A DNA stretch of 64,000 nucleotides from positions 24,706,844 to 24,770,843 of the forward strand of contig NW_026947486.1 of NCBI RefSeq assembly GCF_034190915.1, read 5' to 3'. The notes under the pieces were generated by a model that saw nothing but the letters and a program-made list of their open reading frames with translations, was not told where the DNA came from and made no database searches. A program made the position numbers and the translations under genes. This stretch comes from Cavia porcellus. Taxonomy: Eukaryota > Chordata > Mammalia > Rodentia > Caviidae. This document shows, piece by piece, positions 31,616 to 42,895 of the stretch. The stretch's first letter is position 1. Each line of letters opens with the position of its first letter.

Positions 31616-32239
31616 TTTTTTTAAAAAAATTAAATAATTTTTAATGAATAAGGGAGAGGATGAGATAAAAGGGGGCATAACAACATAACAATACAGGTTA
31701 AAGCATGACACTTTCAGCAACCTAGTGCTTCACCACCAAATAACCCGACTTAATAGTAGTTACCATAGTGTCTTTTTTTTTGAAATATTTGAATATAACT
31801 TCCTATGCTATAGCATCAAACATATCAAGACTGTGTAACACCATTCAAGTGGATGAAAGAGTATTTAGAAGCAGCTAACAGAAAAAATGATCAATAGTTT
31901 CAATATTATCTCTTTGTCTATAACAATTTTTGTTTATACTACCACATAAAATAAAATCCAGCAAGTTACAACATGGTAAAATCAATGGAGACAGAAGAAC
32001 CATAGTTTGGTGTGGCTTTAAGACAAGATGGTATTAAATTGGCACTAGCTATTATTATGTCTTATTTTCTTCAAAGTAGCTGTTCATTGCATCACCGGCC
32101 ATAATATCAAACAGCCCAGAATAAAGCCATTCCAATTAATGAGTGAAAATTTTATAAGACTTCAAGGCCATATAATGGGGAATCATGGTTATCACGTACT
32201 TTTATATATTTGATTCATTTCCTACACTAGGGAAACTAT

Positions 32240-35200
32240 TCAGAGTTCACAGAGGCGAGTTTGATTTAGTTCACTTATGAGTATGGTTTCAATCTGCGCC
32301 CATTTATTGATAAATACCTCAATGTGATCCTTCTTTATAGCTGAGTAGTACTCCATTGTATAGAAGCACCACAGCTTTTTTATCCATTCCTCGGTTGATG
32401 GACATTTAGGTTGTTTCCAAGATCTGGCAATTACAAATTGTGCTGCTATAAACATAGGTGCGCATATATCACTTTGGTATGATGCTTTCAGTACTTCTGG
32501 GAAGATGCCTAGTAGTGGAATAGCTGGAACAAATGGGACTTCCAACCCCAGCTTTTTGAGAAATCTCCAGACTGACCTTCACAAAGGTTGTACCAGTCTA
32601 CACTCCCACCAACAGTGTAGGAGAGTTCCTTTTTCCCCACAGCCTCTCCAGCACTTGTTGTTGGTTTTCTTGAGCCTGGCCATCCTTTCAGGAGTGAGAT
32701 GGAATCTCAGTGTGGTTTTAATTTGCATTTCCCTAATGACCAATGATGATGAGCATTTTTTCATGTATTTTTTGCCATTTGTATTTCTTCCTCTGAGAAA
32801 TGTGTATTCATCTCAGATGCCCATTTTTGGATTGGGTCTTTGAATTTTGGGGGTCTGATTTTTTAAATTCTTTATATATTTTAGACAAAAGTCCTTTGTC
32901 TGAGGGGCAGTTCACTAAAATCTTTTCCCAATTTGTGGGTTTTCTTTTCACTATGCTGGAGATTTTTTTAGAAACTTTTTAATAAGAGGTAGTCCCAGTT
33001 ATTGATTCTGGGAAGTATTTCCCATACAGTTTGAGTCCTGTTCATGAATTCTCTACCTATCCCTATATCTTCAAGGTTTCTACCTAATTTGTCTTGCAAT
33101 AGATTTAGTGTTTCTGTTTTAATATTCAGATCTTTAATCCATTTAGATTTTAATTTAGTGCATGGTGATAGGCTTGGGTAGAGTTTTAGTTTTCGGCAAA
33201 TGTAGAGCCAGTTTTTCCAACACTATTTATTAAAAAGACTGTCGTTCTTCCAGTGAACCTGCTTGGCTCCTTTATCAAAGATAAGGTGGTTGAGTGTGTT
33301 TGTAGTTGTGGTTGTATCTTCTGATCTATTCCATTGATCCTCTGCTCTGTTTTGATTCCAGTACCATGTTGATTTTACTACTGTTGCTTTGTAGTATAAC
33401 TTCAAGTCAGGGATTGTGATGCCTCCTGCCTTTCCTTTGTTGCTTAGAATTGTCTTTGACATTCTAGATCTCTTCTGGTTCCAGATGAACCTTAGGAGTG
33501 ATTTCTCTAGATATATAAGGTATGTTGATGGTATTTTTATTGGGATTGCATTGAATCTGTATAACAGTTTTGGGAGAAGGGCCATTTTCACAATGTTTAT
33601 TCTTCCTATCCATGAACATGGGATGTCTTTCCATTTTCTGAGATCATCTTCAATTTCTTCCTTCAGTGTATTGTAATTTTCCCTGTATAGGTCTTTCACT
33701 TCTTTTGTAAGAGTAATTCCTAAATATTTCATTTTTTTGGTTGCTAGTGTGAAGAGTGTGGCTTCTCTTATTTCTCTCTCTGTGATTTTGTTGTTAGTGT
33801 ATAAGAATGCTATTGATTTCTGAGTATTGATTTTGTACCCAGCTACATTACTGAATTTATTTATTATATCTAAGAGTCTTTCAATGGAGTTTAGGGGGTC
33901 TTCTATGTAGAGTATCATGTCATTTGCAAATAATGACAATTTAACTTCTTCTTTTCCTATCTTTACCCCTTTTATTTTTCTCCCTTGACTAATTGCTCTG
34001 GCTAGTACTTCCAGTACTATATTAAATAGGAGAGGTGATAAAGGACATCTTTGTCTTGTGCCTGATTTTAAAGTAAAGGCTTTCAATTTTTGGCCATTTA
34101 GTATGATACTGGCTGTTGGTTTGTCATAGACAGCCTTTATTATATTGAGGTAAAGACCATCTATTCCAATTTTCTGTAAAGTTCTTATCATGAATAAATG
34201 TTGGACCTTATCGAAGATTTTTTCTGCACCTATGGAAATGATCATGTGATTCTTACTTTTGGCTTTATTGATATGGTGGATTACATTTATTGATTTACGT
34301 ATGTTGAAACATCCCTGCATGCCTGGGATGAATCCCACTTGGTCATGGTGTATAATCTTCTTGATGATTTGCTGCATCCTATTTGCCAATATTTTATTGA
34401 GGATTTTTGCATCTGTGTTCATTAGGGAGATTGGTCTGTAGTTCTCTTTTTCGGTTGGGTCTTTCCCAGGTTTTGGTACTAGAGTAATATTTGCTTCCAG
34501 GAATGACTTGGGAAGGATTACTTCCCTTTGAATTTCATTGAAGAGTTTGAGGAGTGTCGGTATTAGGTCTTGTTTGTATTTCTTGTAGAATTCTGCAGTA
34601 AATCCGTCTGAGCCTGGGCTCTGCTTTGTAGGTAAGGAATTAATTACATGTTCAATTTCATTGATAGAGATTGGGTTATTCAGCAGTTTTACATCCTCTT
34701 GATCTAACTTTGGCACTTCATATGTTTCTAAGAATCTGTCTCTTTCTTCTGTGTTATCAAACCTTTGAGAGTAGAAATTTTCGAAATAGGTGTTGATGAT
34801 CTGTATTTCTATTGAGTCTGTAGTGACTTCACCTTTTTCATTTCTTATTGCATGGATTTGAGCTCTTTCTTCCCTTCTTTTAATAAGGTTGGCTAGAGGC
34901 TTATCGATTTTATTTATTCTTTCAAAGAACCAACTTTTTGATTCGTTGATTCTTTGGATTGTTTTCTTAGTCTCTATTGCGTTGATTTCTGCTCTGATTT
35001 TTATAATTTCCTCTCTTCTTTTGGCTTTGGGCTTGACTTGCTCTTCTTTTTCTAGCTCTTTGATGTGTAGTGTCATGTTATTTATTTGTATTCATTCTGT
35101 TTTCCTGATGTGGGAACTCAGTGCAATAAATTTTCCTCTGAGGACGGCTTTCTTTGCATCCCATAGATTCCGGTAAGTTGTATCTGTATTTTCATTTGTT

Positions 35201-36031
35201 TGTAGGTATTGCTTAATTTCTTTTATAATTTCTTCTGTGACCCACTGATTACTCAAAAGTCTGTTATTCAGTTTACATGTGTTTGTGGGATTTTTGCAGT
35301 ATCTTTTATCGTTAATTACTAATTTCATGGCGCTATGGTCCGATAGCATGCAAGGGATAATTTCAACCCTTTTGCATTTATTTAAATATGTTCTGTGAAT
35401 TAATATATGGTCTATTTTAGAGAATGACCCATGTACTGCTGAGAAGAATGTGTATTCTGTTGTTGTTGGGTGCAATACTCTGTATATATCTATTAAGTCC
35501 ATTTGTTCACAGGTGCAATTCAGTTCTTTTATTTCTTTGTTGATTTTCTTTTTGGTTGATCTGTCCATTGGTGTCAATGGTGTGTTAAGATCTCCTGTCA
35601 GAATTGTGTTACTGCTGATTTGGTTTTTCATTTCTGTTAGTACTTTTTTTATATAACTGGGTGCTCTGGAGTTTGGTGCATATATATTTAAGATAGTTAT
35701 ATCTTCCTCTTGGAGTTTTCTCCTAACCAGTATGTAGTTACCTTCTTTATCCTTTCTAATCATTATTGGCTTGAAGTTGACTTTGTCTGCAAACAGAATA
35801 GCTACCCCCGCTTTTTTTGGGGGGGAGGGTTCCTGTTGCATGGAATGTTGTTTTCCATCCTTTGACTTTGAGTCTGTGAGTATCCTTTTGAGTTAAGTGG
35901 GTTTCTTGTAAACAACATATGGTTGGATTTTGTTTCTTGATCCATTCTGCCAGTCTGTTTCTTTTAATTGATGTATTGAGACCATTTACATTAATAGTAA
36001 GAACTGTTATAAATTGGTTTATTGTTGACAT
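32240..36031 (-). pseudogene. L1-C ORF2p (endonuclease-RT), near intact
   Basis: Endonuclease part 35756-36031 (MSTINQF, NVNGLN, QETHLT), a frameshift near 35820 in a G/T homopolymer, endonuclease continued 35092-35841 ([22 protein letters not shown]), an in-frame stop after HIRKTE (35092), then a 617-residue RT block 33223-35076 with [29 protein letters not shown] and FANDMILY. The usual [F/Y]ADD catalytic loop reads FAND, so the second Asp pair is lost. A TGG-to-TAG stop ends this block at 33223. The Cys-rich C terminus follows to 32240. RT is predicted to be dead. Confidence 0.92.
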
Positions 36032-36071
36032 ATTATCTTTCTGGTGTTGCATGTTTATCTTTCTGCTCTGT

Positions 36072-37179
36072 TCAACTGTCTGCTTTGTTTAGTGGTTTTT
36101 TCCTAAATGTATCTAGGCTGTCTTTCAGTATTCTTTGCAGGGTTGGCTTGGTGATCAAGAAGTTTTTCAGCTGATCTTTTTCATGGAAGTATCGTATTTC
36201 TCCATCAAATTTGAAGGACAGTTTTGCAGGGTACATCAGCCTAGGTTGAAAATCGTTTTCCTTTAGGATCTGAAATACATCACTCCATGCTCTTCTTGAC
36301 TTTATTGTTTGTGCTGAGAAGTCTGCTGTAATTCTGATAGGTTTTCCTTTATAGGTGATCTGTCTTTTCTCTCTGACATCCTTTAATATTCTATTCTTTT
36401 GTTCAATTTCTGAGATGGTCATTATTATATGTCTGGATGTAGATTTATTTTGGTTGTGACTATTTGGACATCTAAATGCTTCATTGATCTTGATATCAGT
36501 TTCCCATCTCATGTTTGGGAAATTTTCAGCTATTACTTCTCTAAATATCCTCTTGACATCCTTTATGTTGTCCCCTTCTTTTTCATTTATCCCTATCAAT
36601 CTTATGTTGTTTCTCTTTGCATCGTCCTGTAAGTTTTGAATTGTTATTTCCTGATTTCTTGTTATTTTTAAAAGATCTTTTCTTTCCTGTTCACTTGTTG
36701 CAATCTTGTCTTTGAGGTCTGAGATTTTATCTTCACATTCATTGAGGCAGTTTTTACAGCTTTCAATGGAGTTTTTGATTTCCTGTATATCTCTTTGCAT
36801 CTGTTTTATGTATTCTGTTTGCTTCCTATACTGTTCATCCAGGGATTCTATCCTTCCATTTAGTTCCTCTAATTTTTTTAACTGCCTCTTCTTTAGCTAT
36901 GTTTAGCATCTGTTTCATTTCTTTTATCAATTCTTCTTTCATCTGAGAGAATATTTCTAGTTTGAATTCCTTTAAGGCTTCCCATACTTGCTTCCTTATT
37001 TCAGTTACCATTATTTCAGGTATTTCAGTCATGTGGCATGTGTTTTCTTCTATGCACATGGCTCCTGGGCTTTCTTGGGATGGGCTGGATGTTTGAGATT
37101 GCATTTTAGACTTTTGTTTTGTCATTTTCCTGTATTTGGAAGCTTCAAGTGTTGTTCCAGGTATGGGAGAGAGATCCAC
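36072..37179 (-). pseudogene. L1-C ORF1p, one frameshift
   Basis: L1 RNA-binding chaperone. N-terminal piece 36835-37179 (MDLSPIPG, KYRKMTKQKSKMQSQ, start of coiled coil) and main piece 36072-36800 (242 residues: end of coiled coil, RRM-like NNIRLIGINEKEGDN, ENFPNMRWETDIK, then the C-terminal domain RAWSDVFQILKENDFQPRLMYP). The pieces are separated by a frameshift at the T7 homopolymer 36873-36879. ORF2 follows after about 40 bases, normal L1 spacing. Confidence 0.92.
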
Positions 37180-37211
37180 CAGCCTGGGATGGGGTACCCT
37201 GCGATGGCCCC

Positions 37212-37531
37212 ACTCACTGGACCCAGCAGGGAACTATGGTCTGCTCCTCAGGCCAGGAAGAGTGTCTCCTCAGGCTGGGCGGAGCTCCCAGCCGCTGCTG
37301 CCACAGTCTCTGATCTGGCCTGGTCCCTGGGTCTGGTGGGGAACTGGCCTGGGTCCCCAGGTCAGGGCGAAAGTTCCCGCAGGTTGGGCGAAGCTCCCAG
37401 TCGCAGCTGTTACTCTTACCCTTCCGGCCTGGTCTCTGGTCCAGTGGGGAGCCGGTCTGGTCCCCCAAGTCAGGGAAAAAGTTCCCACAGGAGGTGGTAC
37501 AAGCGTCTCCATCACTGCTTTCGTTCGTGGC
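37212..37531 (-). promoter_or_regulatory. L1-C 5'UTR promoter monomers
   Basis: Three GC-rich tandem monomers of about 100-110 bp (37212-37321, 37322-37430, 37431-37531). Each has a GG(T/C)CTGG..GGGA(A/G)C start and a GGGCGAAGCTCCCAG-type middle (last copy diverged). Tandem 5'UTR monomers act as promoters in mouse L1; a promoter role here is inference from that parallel. Confidence 0.7.
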
Positions 37532-38714
37532 CCGGATCTCGCTGGAGTTTTATTCTCTCCCCCATGTAACACACCGTGTCAAACTACACCTCCAACAGTT
37601 TAAATCATTAATGTTAATGGTCTCAATTCACCAGTCAAAAGACACAGACTGGCAGAATGGATCAAGAATCAAGATCCAACAATATGCCTTATACAAGAAA
37701 CACATTTAATCCAAAAAGAAATTCATAGATTGAACATTAAAGGATGGAAAACAATATTCCATGCAACAGGAATCCAGAAAAAAGCAAGTATTTCTATTGT
37801 ATTTGTAGATAAAGTGAATTTCAAGCCAAGACTGAATAAGAGAGATAAAGAAGGTCACTACATCCTAGTAAAGGGTACAATCGAAGAGAAAGAGATAACA
37901 ATCATAAATATATATACAGCAAATATTAGTCACCCAGTTATATAAAACAGTTATTAATGAACATGAAAAAGCAAACAAGCCTTAATACAATTGTGTTAGA
38001 AGACCCCAATACCCTGTTGTCAGAAAAAAGACAGATCAACCAGACAAAAAATCAATAGTGAAATACTAGAACTAAATCACACTTTTGAGCAAATGCAGTT
38101 AGTAGATATCTATAGAGTGTACCACCCCACAACATCAGAATACACATTCTTCTCAGCTGCACATGGGACGTTCTTCAAAATACTGGCTCACAGAACATGC
38201 TTAAGTAAATGTGAAGAAATTGAAATTATCCCCTGCATACTATCCGACCACAGTGCAATAAATTGGAAATCCATGCCAAAGGAAAACACAAGAACTTCAT
38301 CAACACATGGAAATTAAACAGCACCCTATTGAACACTCAGTGGGTCACAGATGAAATTAAAGAAGAAATTATACAGTTTTTACAAGTGAATGATGATAGT
38401 AAAACATACCAGAACTTGTGGGACGTAATGAAAGCAACCTTAAGAGGGAAATTTATAGCAATAAATACTCATATCAGTAAAACAGACCAAGTGCATATAA
38501 ACACTTAATGTTGAACCTGAAACTTCTAGACACAGAAGAGCAGGCTAAACTAAAAGCCATGTACAAAGGTAGAAATTATAAGGATCAGAACCAAAATTAA
38601 CACACTGGAGACTAAAAAAAAAAAAACATACAAAGAATCAATAAATTGAAGAGATGGTTCTTTGAAAGAGTAAATAAAATTGACAAACCCTTAGCCAACC
38701 TTATAAAAAAGGGG

Positions 38715-38905
38715 GAAAGAGGGCTGGAGGTTTAGCTCAGCGGCATAATCGCCTGCCTTGCAAGCAGGCAGTCGTGAATTCGATCCCCGGTACCGATAAG
38801 AAGGAAAAAGACAAAAATAGGCGGGGGGGGGGGGGGGGGAGATTCAAATATATTCAATTAGGAATAAAAAGGGTGCAATTACTGCTGAGCTAAATCCCTG
38901 GCCCA
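38715..38905. mobile_element. ID SINE, G17 run and inverted ID fragment replacing L1-D ORF2 sequence
   Basis: A sense ID (38722-38818: GGTTTAGCTCAGCGG, GAATTCGATCCCC) is followed by a run of 17 G (38823-38839), about 40 unassigned bases, and a 24-bp antisense ID end (38881-38904: ACTGCTGAGCTAAATCCCTGG). About 225 bp of ORF2 expected between these points, by comparison with L1-C, is missing. Confidence 0.75.
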
Positions 38906-41900
38906 ATAAATGAAATTAAAGATGTAATTAAAAACCTATCAACAAAGAAAAGCCCAGGCCCTGATGGATTCACTGCTGAATTCTACAAGAAATTTAATGA
39001 AGACCTAACACCACTACTTCTCAAGATCTTTCATGAAATTGAAAGGGAAGCAACACTCCCAAATTCATTTCTGGAAGCAAGCAATACTTGGATTCCAAAA
39101 CCAGAGAAGGACCCAACTAAGAAAGAGAATTACAGGCCAATCTGCCTAATTAACACTGATGCAAAAAACCCCAAGGAGATACTGGCAAACAGACTGCAGC
39201 AAATCATCAAGAAGATTGTACACCATGATCAAGGGGGATTCATCCCAGAGATGTAGGGATGGTTCAACATACATAAATTCATAAATGCAACACACCATAT
39301 TAACAGAGCCAAGGAAAAAATCTTATGATCACCTCAATAGATGCAAAAAAAGCTCGCGACAAAGCCCAGCACCCATTCATGATAAAAATGCCTACAGAAA
39401 ACTGGAATAAATGGTCTTTATCTCAATCAGATAAAAGTCATCTATGACAAACCAAGAGCCAACATCATACTAAATGGATAAAAATTGAAAGCTTTCACTC
39501 TAAAATGAGGAACAAGACAAGGATGTCCACTGACTCCATTTCTTTTGAACATAGTCCTGGAAACTTTAGCCAGAGCAATTAGACAAGAGAAAGAAATACA
39601 AGGAATAAAGACAGGAAAGAAAGCAGTAAAATTATCATTATTTTCTGATGACAGGATGCTTTACATATAAGACTCTAAAAACTCCACCAAAAGACTTCTA
39701 GATTTAATAAGCAAATTTAGTAATATAGCTGATTATAAAGTCAACACTCAAAAATCAATAGCCTTCTTATACATGAATAACAAACTCACTGAGAGAGAAA
39801 TTAAGGAAAAAATACCTTTTACAATAGGATCCAAAAAATGAAATATCTAGCAATCAATCTAACAAAAGATGTAAAACAGCTCTACACTGAAACCTATAGT
39901 ACTCTGGAAAAATAGACTGAAAAGGATGTTAGAAAATGGAGACATAAGCCTGTGCTCTTGGGTAGGAAGAAATAATATAGTGAATATGGCCACACTTCCA
40001 AAACTGTTACACAGATTCAAAGCAATCCCAATCAAAATTTCAATAGCATATCTCCCAGAATTAGAGAAAACAATCCTAAAATTCATCTGGAATCAGAAGA
40101 GATCTACAATAGCCAAGGTGATTCCAAGAAACATATACAAGACAGGGAGCATCACAATCCCTGACTTGAAATTATACTATAATGCTACTGTGATAAAAAA
40201 AATAATGTGGTACTGGCAAAAAAAGAAACAGACCTTAAGATCAATGGAATAGATTAGAAGATGCAGAAATAACTGCAGGCACACTAAGTTACCTTATCTT
40301 TGACAAGGGTGCCAAACACATTCTCTGGGAGAGAGAGTCTCTTTAATAAATGGTGTTGGAAAAAAATAGTGCTGGAAAAACTGGTTTTCCACATGCTGAA
40401 GAGTAAACTGGATCCATATCTTTCACCATATACTGTTAAAATCAGAGTGGATTAAAGATCTTGATGCTCAAAGAGGAATACTAAATTTGCTAGAATATAG
40501 AAGTAAAACCCTTGAAGACACTGGTATAGGCAAAGACTTCACGAATAAAATGCAGAGTGCACAAGACTTATTGCAAAGAATCAACAAATGGGATCTCATC
40601 CTACTGAAATTCTTTTGCACAGCAAGAGAAACCACCAACAGAGCAAAGAGACAATCCACTAGGTGGGAGAAAATGTTTGCCAGCTGTTCTTCAGATAAAG
40701 GATTATTATTAGAAATGTATAAAGAACTCAAAAAAACCAGTCCTCCCAGATTTAAAGACCAAATCCAAAAATGGGCATTTGAGATGAGTACACACTTCTC
40801 AGATGAAGAAGTACAAACAGCAAATAAATATGTGAAACAATGTTCAATAGCACTGATCATTCAAGAGATGCAAATTAAAACAAAACTGAGATTTCACCTT
40901 ACCCCAGAAAGAAGGACTAGTATTAAGAAATCAACCAGTAACACATGCTGGAGGGGCTGTAGGGAAAAAGGACCCCTTCTCCATTGTTGATAGGAATGCA
41001 GACTGGTGCAACCACTGTGAAATCAGTGTGGAGATTCTTCAAAAAACTATGATTGGAGGTCCCATTCAACCCAGCTAGTCTCCTTCTGGGTATCTTTCCA
41101 AAATAATTACAAATATCATACTACAGCAATATATGTGTAACCATGTTTATAGCAGCACAGTTTATAATAGCCAGATCTGGGAAACAATCTAAATGCCCAT
41201 TGATGTAGGCAAAGATGTGGTATTTCTCTAAAATGGAATACAATTCAGCCATAAAGAATAATGAACTGGGATTTTTATAGGTAAATGAATGCACCTTGAA
41301 AACATACTTATTAGTGAAATAAATATTTCACACATATATAAACATCATATTGTTTCATTAGTATGACAAGGAAAAAACGTATATTTTGTCCCAGAGAGAA
41401 TGACTTCAGCCAAGCAATCACTCAGGCAAAACCTGACGACTTTAAGCCACTGTGAGCCATTTTGAGTTGACTTTTGGATGTCTTTATTTATTTATTTTAA
41501 AGATATTAAGACAAAACAACATAATAAATCAGATAAGAACAAAACAATGTAAACAACACAGTATTTCACCAGAAGACATCTCATAATTAACATTAGCTAC
41601 CATAATGTCTCTTTCTTTGAAATACTTGAGCATAACTTCATATACAATAGTATCTAACATAAAAAAATACTATAAAACCATTCAAGAGAATGAAAGTATT
41701 ACAGGGCATTCAGAACCAAATAACAGAGAATGAACAATGGCTACTATATTACCTCATTTTCCATAGAAAATTTGTTTATACTATCACACATAATAAAATC
41801 CAATAAGATACAATGTGATAGAACCAGTGGAAACAGAAGAAGAAAAGCATGGTAGGACTTCAAAGTAAGGTGATATTAAATCATCCCTGGCTATTATAGT

Positions 41901-42174
41901 GTCTTGTTTTCTTCAGAACAGCCATTCATACCATCACAAATAATAAAATCAAACAAACCAGGATAAAACCATTCTGATTAATGAATGCAAACATTATAAG
42001 GCTTCAAAACAATGTAAGGGGAATCATGATTAACATAAACTCCTATGCACTCTTACCATTTCTTACAGTAGGGAGACTATATGGTATTTATACATGTAAG
42101 TGAGATTTATTTAGCTTATGAGTATGGTCTCAAGTTGTGTCCATTTATCAGATATCTCAGTGTGATCATTCTTT

Positions 42175-42895
42175 TTTTATTTAAGGAGAAAAAGAAAAAA
42201 ACAGAAAAAGGGTACAAGTAATAAAAAATTTAAAAAACAAACAGTAAGAAATCACTAGTTAATAGATTACATAGTCTCATCTTAGAAATAGTTGTTCAAG
42301 TTACAAAATTGAAGCATATAAAGTGGACCTTCAAACAGTGAGAGTGCAAACAGTTTTGTTCAATGATCCAAAAATACACTTATGCATATATGCAGTTATA
42401 ACCTTTAGAGCACTTTCTTTTCTTTTCTTTTGTACAATGACAATTACACGTTTTGGGTTTTATTACTCCCACAGTTCTTATTACTTTTTTTGAAGAGAGT
42501 AAAACCAAATGCGACATACCAGAACAGAGTCAGCCAAATCAAAAGGGGGGACATAATAGATAATGTAAAAACAAAATACAAGGTGATCAACAATGGTTAC
42601 CATACTGCCTCTTGCTATTTTAAGAAGAATTTCCAGTTATAATAAAATTGAACAAACAGTAAAGAATAAAACCAAAGCATTGGAGACATTACAGGACTTT
42701 AAAAGAAGATAATAGTCAACCGGAATGAACGTCATAATAATTCTTATTGTCTTCACAGTTTTGCCCATACTTTCAAACTTGGTACTATCAAGCAAAGCAG
42801 AATAGGGGAAAATCAGTCAAAATAAGATGGTGAGGGCAATAAAGGATTTCAAATCAAGTTAATAGGAAATCAAAATAGGTTACTACAATGTATCA
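42175..42895 (-). mobile_element. solo L1 3'UTR inserted in L1-E
   Basis: 721 bp of minus-strand long-form L1 3'UTR, with its A tail shown as T-rich sequence at 42171-42180. A perfect 14-bp TSD TGTGATCATTCTTT at 42161-42174 and 42896-42909. No coding content. Second clean case of this type in the window. Confidence 0.93.

Larger units (their letters stand above)
31043..37594 (-). mobile_element. L1-C, full-length LINE-1 (minus), with 3' extension
   Basis: Inserted into the start of L1-D ORF2. A 15-bp TSD, ACAGTTTTAATCATT at 31028-31042 and ACAGTTTAAATCATT at 37595-37609, has one mismatch. On the minus strand: 5'UTR with ~109-bp monomers (37594-37180), ORF1 (37179-36072), ORF2 (about 36031-32240), short-form 3'UTR (about 32235-31616), then 573 bp (31615-31043) that is not part of the canonical 3'UTR and may be a 3' transduction. 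Best-preserved coding L1 of the window, but with frameshifts, a stop and an altered RT active site. Confidence 0.9.
31006..41290 (+). pseudogene. L1-D ORF2p remnant, split by L1-C
   Basis: Old ORF2. It starts at 31006 (ATGACAAGGATAAATCAATAC..), is cut at 31042 by the L1-C insertion and resumes at 37595 (..ATCATTAATGTTAATGG..). Endonuclease parts: 37730-38508 (INIKGWKTIFHATGIQKK, CILSDHSAIN). Then a SINE replacement at 38715-38905, the RT region (39000-39660, catalytic FSDD near 39640), 39926-40252 ([15 protein letters not shown]) and the C terminus (40487-40990, with CWRGCREKGPLLHC). Numerous frameshifts and stops. Confidence 0.85.

Noticed and set aside
36988..37603. Plus-strand frames of 155-193 residues
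   Set aside because: Antisense to L1-C 5'UTR and ORF1 start; low-information Gly/Pro/Ser-rich translation of promoter monomers.
38722..38818. tRNA gene (A and B boxes present)
   Set aside because: The body is an ID-type SINE with an A-rich tail, and the same sequence occurs many times in the window; it does not fold as an intact tRNA.
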